Shown: in pieces, positions 46,560-54,738 of the stretch
Layout: every line of letters starts with the position of its first letter
Numbering within the stretch: position 1 is the stretch's first letter
DNA from: Chryseomicrobium sp. FSL W7-1435
GTDB lineage: Bacteria; Bacillota; Bacilli; Bacillales_A; Planococcaceae
Length of the DNA stretch: 64,000 nucleotides
Direction of reading: 5' to 3'
NCBI RefSeq assembly: GCF_038595005.1
Contig: NZ_CP151997.1
Coordinates: 2,046,001 to 2,110,000 of the forward strand
Program-made: the position numbers and the translations under genes
Notes under the pieces: model-generated
What the model was told of the DNA's origin: nothing
The model's database searches: none
The model's input: only the letters and a program-made list of their open reading frames with translations

Positions 46560-46724
46560 CTATTTTTTAGTATTATTTTTAAATTCTTTATAGTATTGAT
46601 TAATGAGCTGATCCAGCTCTTCACTTAGGCGAATGGTCGATTCATCAGACAGACCCTTTTCAGATGCACATTGTATCATATCTTGTCTGATTTGCTCCAT
46701 TCGAGTGAGTAATGCGTTTGTCAT
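46560..46724 (-). CDS. Spo0E-family aspartyl-phosphate phosphatase
   Basis: A 54-residue two-helix protein. ATG 46724 follows GGGAGGTGCACA. The signature SEELDQLINQYY in the second helix carries the Ser and Asp residues of the Spo0E family, which remove phosphate from Spo0A~P. It stands near a damaged histidine kinase and, 14 kb away, a second sensor kinase, so it may be part of phosphorelay control; the exact target is inferred. Confidence 0.8.
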   Translation of the reverse strand: MTNALLTRMEQIRQDMIQCASEKGLSDESTIRLSEELDQLINQYYKEFKNNTKK

Positions 46725-46780
46725 TGTGCACCTCCCATCCACTTTTTAACAGTGTACACTATCTTTATACTTCACTTCAA

Positions 46781-46957
46781 TCATGTTCTTGCAGTCGGGC
46801 TCCAAACATATTTCACTGAACCACCAGGATAAGCTGTTCCAATGAAATGTTTAAAATCCTCCCTTTTCATCAGTTGTTCACGCACTTCTAGAAACTCTTG
46901 TTTAGTGAGTAGTATTTCCTTCAATTCTCCTGCTTTTAATTGTTCAAATTGTTTCAT
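46781..46957 (-). CDS. Unrecognised 58-residue protein
   Basis: A reverse-strand frame of 58 codons from ATG 46957 with AAGAGG 7 bases upstream. The N-terminal two thirds is charged and helical (KQFEQLKAGELKEILL), followed by HFIGTAYPGGSVKYVWSP, which looks like a short compact tail with conserved-looking aromatic and glycine residues. It fills the otherwise empty gap between the Spo0E-like gene and the YkvS-like gene and has normal codon use. No family was recognised with certainty. Confidence 0.6.
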   Translation of the reverse strand: MKQFEQLKAGELKEILLTKQEFLEVREQLMKREDFKHFIGTAYPGGSVKYVWSPTART

Positions 46958-47047
46958 TCTATACCTCTTGTCTTATTTTTATAGTTTTCCCTTTACGAAG
47001 CTCACGGTTTAAGGCAAACTGTGAATATAGAGAAGGGGGTCATTTCG

Positions 47048-47299
47048 TTGAAAATAGCTGAAATTGGAAATATTATAGAATTTAAAGATGGTTTACAAGG
47101 TGTTGTTGAAAAAGTAAACGAAAATTCAGTAATTGTAGATTTAACTATCATGGAAAATTTTGATGAACTTGAGATGGAAGAAAAAACAGTTATCAATCAC
47201 AAGCGCTATAAAATAATACAAGGCTCTGAAGAATCAGATCAAGAACCAAATGTAGATGAAGAATTAGAGCAAGAATCAGATCAAAATCAAGAGCAATAA
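47048..47299 (+). CDS. ykvS: YkvS family protein (DUF2187)
   Basis: An 83-residue protein. TTG 47048 follows AGAAGGGGG at 8 bases. The N-terminal 60 residues (KIAEIGNIIEFKDGLQGVVEKVNENSVIVDLTIMENF) are the DUF2187/YkvS beta-barrel-like domain, ending with NHKRYKII; an acidic tail of about 20 Glu/Gln/Asp follows that is longer than usual. Function unknown. Confidence 0.85.
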   Translation: MKIAEIGNIIEFKDGLQGVVEKVNENSVIVDLTIMENFDELEMEEKTVINHKRYKIIQGSEESDQEPNVDEELEQESDQNQEQ

Positions 47300-47332
47300 A
47301 CCGCCTGACCATTTGGTTTTGCGGTTTTCTTT
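47297..47332 (+). terminator. Possible terminator after ykvS
   Basis: AAACCGC and GCGGTTT form a 7-pair stem around a loop of about 16 bases, followed by TCTTTCTT. The long loop makes it a weak candidate. Confidence 0.45.
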
Positions 47333-47361
47333 CTTAGTTCATTTTGGAAAGGAGCTTTGAA

Positions 47362-47970
47362 TTGCAATCATTACAATTTTATAAGTTTTTAACAATTCTT
47401 GCTATAGCTTTTGGATTCTTTTTTTTCACATTTCAAGATAAAGAAACATTTTGGTACTTTTATTCATTCACCATCTTATTTTTGATGGGTGTCTCCTTAC
47501 TATACGCAAAAGTTGAAGATGAAGTCCAAACTCTTGAATATTTATTGCTTGGTGTTGGGTATGGTACAATCACTTACTTTTTATTCGCAGCAAGTTATTG
47601 GATTTTAGACAGTATACCATTTTTATCAGTCCGTGAAATCCACCAATTTTTGGAGCAGTTTGGTCCTAATACAATCTGGCATTTCATGCTGCTATTTTTC
47701 ATCATTGCGCCAGCAGAAGAATTTTTTTGGCGAGGTTTTGTCCAACAATACTTAAAAAACTATTTACCAACTTTTTATGCTGTTGTTGCAGCTTCTATAC
47801 TATTTTCAATTTCTCTGTTAGTCGGTGGTTTTGTTTATGGAGCAATTGCAGGGTTTATCGTGGGTTTACTTTGGGGCCTTTTATACGAATGGAAAAAAAG
47901 TATGCCTCTGCTCATCGTTACACACATAACAGCATTAATTCTTTTATTCTTGATTCTACCAATCCTATGA
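47362..47970 (+). CDS. CPBP-family intramembrane metalloprotease
   Basis: A 202-residue membrane protein. TTG 47362 follows AAAGGAGC. Six hydrophobic segments can be drawn. The motif PAEEFFWRGFVQQYL near 120 gives the EExxxR core, and THI near 192 supplies a second-motif His, with GFVYGAIAGFIVGLLWGLLYEW between. The CPBP (CAAX protease and bacteriocin-processing) family includes peptide processing and immunity proteins; no bacteriocin gene is visible beside it. Its own substrate is unknown. Confidence 0.82.
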   Translation: MQSLQFYKFLTILAIAFGFFFFTFQDKETFWYFYSFTILFLMGVSLLYAKVEDEVQTLEYLLLGVGYGTITYFLFAASYWILDSIPFLSVREIHQFLEQFGPNTIWHFMLLFFIIAPAEEFFWRGFVQQYLKNYLPTFYAVVAASILFSISLLVGGFVYGAIAGFIVGLLWGLLYEWKKSMPLLIVTHITALILLFLILPIL

Positions 47971-48016
47971 AACATTTATCAGATGCATCCGTCTACTACA
48001 TAAAGGAGTGAACGCT

Positions 48017-48649
48017 ATGAAGTATTGGAAACATCTTACGGCACTAACGGCACTTATAGTCCTATTAGCAGCTTGTGGCTCCACAACTAATGAGGAAGCT
48101 GAACCAGTACCTACAGAGGAAACAGCTGGTGAAGAAAGCACTTCCCCTGAGGAACAACAAACTGAAGAAACTGACGAAGAAGCAACTGAAGAAGCTACCG
48201 AAGAAACGTCAGAAGAGACAACAGCAATCGGAGAGCGTGTTGAAAGTGATAACCAACCTTTTTCACTAGAACTTATGGATGGCTATTCTTTAACGGCTGA
48301 AGAACCAAATCGAGATGTTATTTACTTCGATGCAAATGATGCCGTCTTTATGCGTGTAGAAACGTTTAGCAAAGATGAAGCAGATCGAGGACAAACCATC
48401 GAGACATTACAACAGACCATTCAAGCATCAGATGCGGAAGGTTCTTTGATGGAGATCGCAACACCAGCGAAACTTCCAAATGTAGATATGCCAATAGGCT
48501 ATGAAATGATGATTGAGTCAGGTAAGGTTACTGGTTATGTATTTGAAACTGAACTTCATTTAGTTCGAGCAACTATCTATGATAGTGCGGAAGATATGAA
48601 AACAGGGGATTATCTACAAATGCTTTCTACTTTCCAGACTCATGAGTAA
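48017..48649 (+). CDS. Lipoprotein with Glu/Thr-rich linker
   Basis: A 210-residue lipoprotein. ATG 48017 follows AAAGGAGTGAACGCT. The signal ends LLAAC (Cys near 20); residues about 25-70 are a low-complexity Glu/Thr/Ala linker, then a folded domain of about 135 residues (FSLELMDGYSLTAEEPNRDVIYFDANDAVFMRVETF) containing several aromatic residues. I do not recognise a named family. It follows the CPBP gene by 46 bases and may be cotranscribed with it. Confidence 0.75.
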   Translation: MKYWKHLTALTALIVLLAACGSTTNEEAEPVPTEETAGEESTSPEEQQTEETDEEATEEATEETSEETTAIGERVESDNQPFSLELMDGYSLTAEEPNRDVIYFDANDAVFMRVETFSKDEADRGQTIETLQQTIQASDAEGSLMEIATPAKLPNVDMPIGYEMMIESGKVTGYVFETELHLVRATIYDSAEDMKTGDYLQMLSTFQTHE

Positions 48650-48664
48650 CCTTTTAGGAGACTT

Positions 48665-48780
48665 GGACAAAATAAAGTATAAGAACTAAGCTAGTTAGAA
48701 GTTGAGCGGAAATCAAAGCAAATAAAATCAGCAGATTCTCTAGAATTCACCCTAGAGAATTTGCTGATTTAATTTTGTCT
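48665..48780. repeat. Dispersed palindromic unit, copy G with GC-rich remnant
   Basis: AAATCAGCAGATTCTCTAG (48725-48743) pairs with 48752-48770 around AATTCACC. Outer GGACAAAAT (48665-48673) and ATTTTGTC (48772-48779) match the ends of copy A but with about 50 extra bases on the left that include GAGCGGAAATCAA, a word resembling the end of the GC-rich repeat. Convergent lipoprotein/mhqR junction. Confidence 0.78.
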
Positions 48781-48807
48781 TAAATTTTTTAGTTCCATCA
48801 TTAGTTC

Positions 48808-49257
48808 TCAAACAGATAAATTTTTAATTGATAGCCCTAATCTTTTCAGTAACACTGTTAACGTTTCTTTTTCCTCACTAGAGAGTACATTTAACAATTC
48901 TACTAATTGAAGTTCATGCTTTGGAAATAATTCGTCCATGAAAGAGCGTCCTTCTGCTGAAATTTCAGCATAGGTGACACGACGGTCTTCGTCACTAGCT
49001 ATTCGTATGATTAACCCTCTTCGTTCTAGTTTATCGACCACATAAGTTATTGAACCACTTGCCAGTAGAATTTTGCTGCCGATTTTTTGTAAAGCCTGTC
49101 TTCCTTTATGATACAAAAGCTCTAATACAGCAAATTCAGTAGGGTTTAAGCCATTATCCTGAAAAAACTGATTTGTTGCCTCATGCAATACTTTATGAGA
49201 CCTGGAAAGTACTATAAACAATTTTAATGCCTCTAAACGTTCCTTTTCAGACACCAT
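48808..49257 (-). CDS. mhqR: MarR-family repressor MhqR-like (YkvE)
   Basis: A 149-residue winged-helix protein. ATG 49257 follows AGGTGGG; an upstream in-frame codon at 49320 has no site and overlaps the kinase end. The core NPTEFAVLELLYHKG...LQKIGSKILLASGSITYVVDKLERRG (about 37-87) strongly resembles B. subtilis MhqR, which senses quinones and electrophiles and represses azoreductase and dioxygenase genes. No such target genes lie beside it, so regulation in trans is expected. Confidence 0.85.
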   Translation of the reverse strand: MVSEKERLEALKLFIVLSRSHKVLHEATNQFFQDNGLNPTEFAVLELLYHKGRQALQKIGSKILLASGSITYVVDKLERRGLIIRIASDEDRRVTYAEISAEGRSFMDELFPKHELQLVELLNVLSSEEKETLTVLLKRLGLSIKNLSV

Positions 49258-49316
49258 AGTTGTCCCACCTATCTCTATTACGCTGTCTCCAATTATAGTG
49301 CCTAGTACATAAGTTG

Positions 49317-50372
49317 TCAAAACGTGTTTGCTAAAAGGATAGGGAAATAGAAGTAGAAACTGGCACCCCCAGCCAAGTTATTGGACACCTCAACTCTTCC
49401 CTTCATATCTTCCATCACACGAGCTGCGTGTGCAAGGCCAAGACCTGTACCTGACTCTTTTGTCGTATAGAAAACTTGAAAGTATTGTTCAAGATTAGTT
49501 AAATCGACTCCGGTCCCTTCATCATGAATACTAATTTCAATTTCATTATCACGGGAATCTACAACAACTGTAATGGTCCCTCAGTCTTGCATGGCTTCTA
49601 TTGCATTCTTAATACTATTAATTAAAAGCTGCTTCATTGTGATAGGATCCGCATAAATCTTTTCTACACTTGTACGGTGAATCCGTTTCAACTCAACTCC
49701 ATATAACAACGCTTGAGGACTCATAAAATCCACGACATCCATGACTAGCTGCTGAAGATTTATTGTCTCCAGAGTATATTGTTTCGGTTTGGACAGCATC
49801 AAAAATTCATTCAATATCTTATCGATGCGGTCTATTTCCTGCTGTATGACTTGCAAATATTTGGTCCCTCTATCATTTGTTTCAGATAGCATTAACTGTG
49901 TGAAACCTTTTAAAGATGTCATGGGATTGCGAATCTCATGAGCAATGCTAGCAGCTAATTCTCCTAAATTTGTTAGAGATTCTGCTTGAGCGAGTTTTTG
50001 TTGAAGCGATAATTTTTCAGTACAATCTGCCAGTTGGATAAAATATTTGTTTTCTTCTGTAATTTTATGAATGTGAACTGTAAGATACTTGCACAAACCT
50101 CCTCCTGAACTTAATGAAGTGTCTAGTTCATGATACCCTTTTTCAGTTAACCCCTTTTTAATTGAAAAAATATCAGCCGGTGTTATTGTTAAGATATTTA
50201 TGAGCTCTGTAAAGGACTGATTGATCAGCTGATTTTGTGATAGACCTAATTGAATAGCGGCTTGTTGATTCAACTCCTCAATTCTTCTAAACTCGTTGAT
50301 TATAATGATTCCTGAAGTAAATTTATCAAACATATACTCATACTTCTTCTTATAATATTTCTCAATAATCAC
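49317..50372 (-). pseudogene. PAS-type sensor histidine kinase split by an in-frame TGA
   Basis: Read on the reverse strand from GTG 50372 (GGAAGGGG 8 bases upstream), a PAS domain (about 14-115) leads into a HisKA domain with SIAHEIRNPMTSLKGF near 142-157 and the N-box NSIKNAIEAM. TGA at 49583-49581 then stops translation. The same frame goes on for 87 codons with intact ATPase motifs: DEGTGV (G1), VFYTTKESGTGLGLA (F/G2) and a normal C-terminus, ending at 49317. Relatives have D-G-G where this has D-stop-G, so one G-to-T change of GGA would suffice. There are no membrane segments; the type is that of sporulation kinases KinA/KinE. As written, the product lacks most of its ATP-binding domain. 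Confidence 0.85.
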
Positions 50373-50509
50373 CGACTTTTCCCCTTCCAACCCAATTTAA
50401 CAACTAATTCTGATTATTCCATATTATCACACTAATGTGCATGGGTATTTAAGCCTATATTGTCGACAAGTTTAGCCTGTTAGAATATATATGGTGAAAG
50501 GAAGATTCC

Positions 50510-52216
50510 ATGAAGACATTATTAGCGACATTAAATGCAAAATATATTCATACTAATTTGGCAATTCGTCATCTAAAAGCGTATTGTGAAAATCAATTTT
50601 CAGTTGATCTTAAGGAATTTACAATCAAGGATCCTATCCTCTCTATTGTCAGTGAAATTTATCAACAAAAACCTTCTATTCTGGGGTTCAGTTGTTATAT
50701 CTGGAATATCGAAGAGACCTTAAAAGTTGTGGCCATGTATAAGACGATTTCTCCAGAGACAGTCATTGTTTTAGGTGGTCCAGAAGTTTCTTACGATACT
50801 GATTACTGGTTAAAAAACCATAGAGAAATCGACTATATTATTATAGGTGAAGGCGAAGAGTCATTCCGCCAATTTCTTGAATTTCAGTCGGGTAGTCGTG
50901 ATTTCAAAGACGTAGCAGGAATCGCTTACTTAAAAGAGGATTCTTACAAACTTCATATGTTACCGGCTAAACTTGATTTGAGACAATCACCTTCACCCTA
51001 CCGTGACCCATCAGACATCCCTCACTTAGCAAAACGTGTCACTTATGTAGAAACGAGCAGAGGTTGTCCATTTTCTTGTCAGTTCTGCCTCTCTTCCATC
51101 GAAGTGGGTGTGCGCTATTTTGCACGAGAGCATGTCAAAGAGGATATTCGTTACTTGATGGCGAATGGTGCAAAAGTCATTAAATTTGTAGACCGCACTT
51201 TTAATATCTCACGCAGCTATGCTATGGAGATGTTCGAATTTTTAATTCAAGAGCATAGACCGGGTGTTGTCTTCCAATTCGAGATAACTGCTGATATTAT
51301 GCGTCCTGAAGTAATTCAATACCTGAATGATAACGCGCCAAAAGGATTGTTTCGATTTGAAATTGGTGTGCAATCTACGAATGATCACACGAATGATTTA
51401 GTTAAGAGACGACAAAACTTTGAAAAATTGACGCGCACCGTCACGATGGTACGCGATGGCGGAAAAATTGATCAACATTTAGACTTGATTGCCGGCCTTC
51501 CTGATGAAGATTACAATTCATTCCGTAAAACATTCAACGATGTGTTCGCTCTGCGACCCGAGGAGCTTCAATTGGGCTTTTTGAAGCTTTTACGCGGAAC
51601 TGGCTTACGTATAGACTCAGCTATCTATGGCTACCAATATGTCGATCAGGCACCTTATGAAATTGTCGGAAATAATGTACTGTCATTCAATGAAATCATC
51701 AAAATCAAACAAGTCGAAGATATATTAGAGAAATATTGGAACAGCCAAAAATTCCAACGAACAATTGAGTATTTAGTCACAGCAGTGTTTGATACGCCTT
51801 TTGATTTCTTTCAACAGTTTGGCTCTTACTGGGAAAGTCACAACTGGTCACGCATTGGACACCAGTTTGATGATTTATTCAAACGTCTAAATGCTTTTCT
51901 ACTTTCAGTAGACAAAATGGATGACCATGTCCTGACAAATATGAAGTTAGATTTTCTTGCCCATCAAAAATTCATCCCTCGACAAGTGTGGTGGAAAGAG
52001 ACGCTATCACCTGAGTCCCGTTCGAAGATTTTGCATGCAGTAATTGCTCAACGTGAAAGCTACAACTATTTGGTAGAACAACAACTCCATGAACGAGAAC
52101 TTTTTAAACAAGCATTTGTTACAGAGCTCGTTGTAGACGGTACGTTAACACCCATTGTTTATTTCTTTGGGCAAAATCATCATTGGTTCACACTTCAACC
52201 ACACGAAATAAACTAG
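50510..52216 (+). CDS. B12-binding-domain radical SAM protein (DUF4080 type)
   Basis: A 568-residue protein. The N-terminal Rossmann-like cobalamin-binding domain covers about 1-140 (KPSILGFSCYIWN, VLGGPEVSYD), the radical SAM domain about 175-390 with the cluster motif CPFSCQFC near 188-195, and a C-terminal DUF4080 region follows. No DxHxxG His is evident, so cobalamin may be held base-off without His or not at all. GTGAAAGGAAG precedes ATG 50510. Members modify methyl groups or carry out other radical reactions on unknown substrates; there is no pathway context here. Confidence 0.88.
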   Translation: MKTLLATLNAKYIHTNLAIRHLKAYCENQFSVDLKEFTIKDPILSIVSEIYQQKPSILGFSCYIWNIEETLKVVAMYKTISPETVIVLGGPEVSYDTDYWLKNHREIDYIIIGEGEESFRQFLEFQSGSRDFKDVAGIAYLKEDSYKLHMLPAKLDLRQSPSPYRDPSDIPHLAKRVTYVETSRGCPFSCQFCLSSIEVGVRYFAREHVKEDIRYLMANGAKVIKFVDRTFNISRSYAMEMFEFLIQEHRPGVVFQFEITADIMRPEVIQYLNDNAPKGLFRFEIGVQSTNDHTNDLVKRRQNFEKLTRTVTMVRDGGKIDQHLDLIAGLPDEDYNSFRKTFNDVFALRPEELQLGFLKLLRGTGLRIDSAIYGYQYVDQAPYEIVGNNVLSFNEIIKIKQVEDILEKYWNSQKFQRTIEYLVTAVFDTPFDFFQQFGSYWESHNWSRIGHQFDDLFKRLNAFLLSVDKMDDHVLTNMKLDFLAHQKFIPRQVWWKETLSPESRSKILHAVIAQRESYNYLVEQQLHERELFKQAFVTELVVDGTLTPIVYFFGQNHHWFTLQPHEIN

Positions 52217-52246
52217 GAAAAAATTAATAGAACTCAACATACGCAA

Positions 52247-52299
52247 AAATCAGCAAATTCTCTGGAATTCTAGAGAACTTGCTGATTTTAATTTTGTCT
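52247..52299. repeat. Dispersed palindromic unit, copy H
   Basis: AAATCAGCAAATTCTCT (52247-52263) faces its complement ending at 52288, so that 42 bases form an almost perfect palindrome; AATTTTGTCT follows as in copy G. It fills the convergent radical SAM/ktrD junction. Confidence 0.85.
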
Positions 52300-52310
52300 T
52301 AACCTCTTTT

Positions 52311-53663
52311 TTAACCAATAATTACGCGTTCTTTTGGATAGTGGAATTTAGTTGTGTTCGATTTACCACCAAGCGTGAACAAGAATGAAATAATTCCTAC
52401 CCTACCTATAAACATGAGTAACATGATAGTAAATTTCCCAACAGTGGATAAGTCATCCGTAACTCCCAAGGACATCCCGCAGGTTCCGAAAGCACTTGTG
52501 ATTTCAAAAATTAATGCGGTGATAGGAATTGTAGGCTCCGTCACTGTTAATAAAATAGTAGCAAAAATCACCATCATTGCTGCAAGTAAGATGACAGCAT
52601 AAGAGCGAAACACGTCAATTAGATGAATCTCTCGACCAAAGATTTGAATTTGGTTTTTCCCTCGTGAAAAGTTAATTAGAAATAGCAACGCAATTGCAAA
52701 TGTCGTAGTTCGTATTCCTCCACCCACTGAACTGGGTGAAGCACCGATAAACATTAGAAAAGACATGAAAAAGTTTGTTCCTTGATCAAACAATTCTATA
52801 TTCATTGTGGTGAGGCCACCCGAGCGTGATGATACAGAGTGGAACAACGCCCCAAATATAGCATCATGCCAAACCATGTAGCGGAAGGTATTAAAGTATT
52901 CCAGAATAAATATCCCGATGGCACCAATTACAAGTAGGGCTGCATATGTAGCAGTTGTAATCTTTGTAAAAAGTGAAAAACGGAACGTTTTGTTTTTATT
53001 TGATAAGAACTCTTTAACCTCGATCAATACAGGGAATCCAATCGCTCCCATGATAATTAATAACATGTGTATCGATTGAACAAAATAATCGCCTCTAAAT
53101 GACTGCAAAGAATCTCCATTGATATCAAAACCACCATTGGTTGTGGCAGAGATTGTCGAGAATATGCCATTTAAAATGGCGAAACGGGGACTTTCATAAA
53201 ATTGCATAAAATATAGAGATAAAATTGTTGCCCCGACAAGTTGAATAAGTAACAAAATTTTAACAATCTCACGAATTAGTTTTACAACACCAGATAGGTT
53301 GGGTTGATTGTGATCAATCATAATGAGTTGACGTTCACGTAATCCAATCTTTTTCCCGGCCAGTAGCCAAATGAATGTACCAATCGACATGATACCAATT
53401 CCACCGAGTTGCAGAATCATCATAATTATTACGTAACCAAAGACTGTGAACGTATCGGCAATATTGACAGGTGTTAGACCCGTTACACTGACAGCACTAA
53501 CTGCCACAAAAATAGTATCAATAAATGAAAGAGACGCATCTTGTTCTTTCACTCCTGGTAGTGACAACAAACCTACTGAAATAGCTATCGCTATAAAATA
53601 ATAAGACACGATAATTTGCGCAGGTGTAAAACTTTTCGTTGAAGGTAGTGGTACTTGCTTCAT
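52311..53663 (-). CDS. ktrD: Potassium channel subunit KtrD (TrkH/KtrB family)
   Basis: A 450-residue membrane protein with four M1-P-M2 repeats. Pore signatures are visible, such as AVSAVSVTGLTPV near 55, TISATTNGGFDINGDS near 165, SVSSRSGGLTTMN near 275 and TSAFGTCGMSLGV near 390. It conducts K+ and is gated by the RCK partner KtrC, also in this window. AAGGAGCCACGATT precedes ATG 53663. Choice of KtrD instead of KtrB rests on the absence of an adjoining RCK gene and on the neighbourhood. Confidence 0.9.
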   Translation of the reverse strand: MKQVPLPSTKSFTPAQIIVSYYFIAIAISVGLLSLPGVKEQDASLSFIDTIFVAVSAVSVTGLTPVNIADTFTVFGYVIIMMILQLGGIGIMSIGTFIWLLAGKKIGLRERQLIMIDHNQPNLSGVVKLIREIVKILLLIQLVGATILSLYFMQFYESPRFAILNGIFSTISATTNGGFDINGDSLQSFRGDYFVQSIHMLLIIMGAIGFPVLIEVKEFLSNKNKTFRFSLFTKITTATYAALLVIGAIGIFILEYFNTFRYMVWHDAIFGALFHSVSSRSGGLTTMNIELFDQGTNFFMSFLMFIGASPSSVGGGIRTTTFAIALLFLINFSRGKNQIQIFGREIHLIDVFRSYAVILLAAMMVIFATILLTVTEPTIPITALIFEITSAFGTCGMSLGVTDDLSTVGKFTIMLLMFIGRVGIISFLFTLGGKSNTTKFHYPKERVIIG

Positions 53664-53710
53664 AATCGTGGCTCCTTCTTCTTGATACCCTTTAGTATAG
53701 AAAACTCCAC

Positions 53711-53740
53711 AAAAAAAAGATAGGATTTCTCCTATCTTTT
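53711..53740 (-). terminator. Rho-independent terminator after the TerC-family gene
   Basis: On the reverse strand AAAAGATAGGA and TCCTATCTTTT form a stem around a 4-base loop, followed by T. It starts directly at the gene's stop. Confidence 0.85.
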
Positions 53741-54514
53741 CTATAAATTTTCGTCAGCAGTTTTGCGATTTTGTCGAACGCCTAATAAATAGCCGCCAAC
53801 TGCAATAACTAACAGTACACTCCAGAACACTAATTTCCATTCAGTAGAGTGCGGGAAATGTTCGTCTAAAATTCCGACATCTTCATGTGAAAGAGTTAAC
53901 ACAAGTAACTTCACACCTACCCAACCTACGATTAAAAAGGCTGCTGTTTCAAGTGAAGGATATTTTGCTAAAAGTTTAACAAACTTGTGTGCCGCAAAAC
54001 GCATGATGATTAATCCAACAACCCCACCAAAGAACATAACAGCGAACTGACCACCATTGATTCCACCGATTTCGACGTTTCCAACTTCAGGTAACGTAAC
54101 AGCAATCGCAACCGCTGCTAGCATTGAATCGATTGCAAATGCGATGTCTGCCAGTTCTACCTTTAGAACTGTCATCCAGAATCCAGAACCTTTTGTTTCA
54201 GGACGGTGTGTATCCGCTAACTGTTCTTTATGTTTTCTCTGATCCCAAATATGTTTTATGGAGATAAACAATAAATAAGCTGCTCCGATTGCTTGTACCT
54301 GCCAAATGTTTACTAAGAAAGTAATTAAGAACAGGGCCGCAAAGCGGAAGATGAAAGCACCCATAAGTCCGTAAAATAAAGCTTTTTTCTGTTGCTCTCT
54401 TGGTAAGTGTTTTACCATAACTGCCATAACTACTGCATTATCTGCGGCAAGAAGCCCTTCTAAAATGATTAGTACGAGTAATACCCAACCATATTCTAAT
54501 AATACTGCTTCCAA
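53741..54514 (-). CDS. ykoY: TerC-family manganese exporter (YkoY/MeeY-like)
   Basis: A 257-residue membrane protein of seven to eight segments. I prefer TTG 54514 behind GAGGAGT; GTG 54523 overlaps that site. Acidic metal motifs typical of TerC are EGLLAADNAVVMAVMVKHLP near 19-38 and ELADIAFAIDSMLAAVAI near 121-138. TerC proteins YceF and YkoY of B. subtilis export Mn2+ or metallate exoenzymes. A manganese riboswitch directly upstream supports this function. Confidence 0.9.
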   Translation of the reverse strand: MEAVLLEYGWVLLVLIILEGLLAADNAVVMAVMVKHLPREQQKKALFYGLMGAFIFRFAALFLITFLVNIWQVQAIGAAYLLFISIKHIWDQRKHKEQLADTHRPETKGSGFWMTVLKVELADIAFAIDSMLAAVAIAVTLPEVGNVEIGGINGGQFAVMFFGGVVGLIIMRFAAHKFVKLLAKYPSLETAAFLIVGWVGVKLLVLTLSHEDVGILDEHFPHSTEWKLVFWSVLLVIAVGGYLLGVRQNRKTADENL

Positions 54515-54541
54515 CTTGTTCACTCCTCTAATTTTTTCAAC

Positions 54542-54577
54542 AAAAAAGACCTATGCCTAATAAAAGGCAAAGGTCTT
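54542..54577 (-). terminator. Riboswitch expression-platform terminator
   Basis: On the reverse strand AAGACCTTTGCCT and AGGCATAGGTCTT form a stem with one mismatch, followed by TTTTTT. Its 5' arm contains the final conserved bases of the aptamer, so ligand binding can decide if the hairpin forms. Confidence 0.88.
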
Positions 54578-54690
54578 GCTAAGCAGATGCGATCTACCAA
54601 TCATAACCGATGGCTGAGCCACAAGATGACGACTATGAAATAGGGCTATACCCTAAAGCTACTCCCCTTTGACAAAGAGTCAAGGTCTAT
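54572..54690 (-). promoter_or_regulatory. yybP-ykoY manganese riboswitch aptamer
   Basis: The reverse strand has the two conserved parts of this class, AAAGGGGAGTAGCTTT at about 54669-54654 and GCAAGACCTTTGCC at the other end, separated by a stem region (GGGTATAGCCC) and TGTGGCTCAGCCATCGG. It is placed between the promoter and the TerC gene. Members activate Mn2+ export when manganese is high. Confidence 0.88.
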
Positions 54691-54704
54691 TCTGTTATGA
54701 AAAC

Positions 54705-54732
54705 AGTATACCACATCGCTAATTTGTGTAAA
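54705..54732 (-). promoter_or_regulatory. Sigma-A-type promoter of the riboswitch transcript
   Basis: On the reverse strand TTTACA (54732-54727) and TATACT (54710-54705) are 16 bases apart, just upstream of the aptamer and 7 bases beyond the end of the RND gene. Confidence 0.65.
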
Positions 54733-54738
54733 TTTTTT

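Noticed and set aside
46505-46570. A 21-codon plus-strand frame behind AAAGGGGG
   Set aside because: The ribosome binding site is good, but there is no promoter or terminator, the last bases overlap the Spo0E-like gene, and the upstream hairpin is explained as that gene's terminator.
49581-49583. TGA in the histidine kinase as a selenocysteine codon
   Set aside because: The position is a Gly in relatives and not a redox site, and no SECIS-like hairpin was seen immediately downstream.
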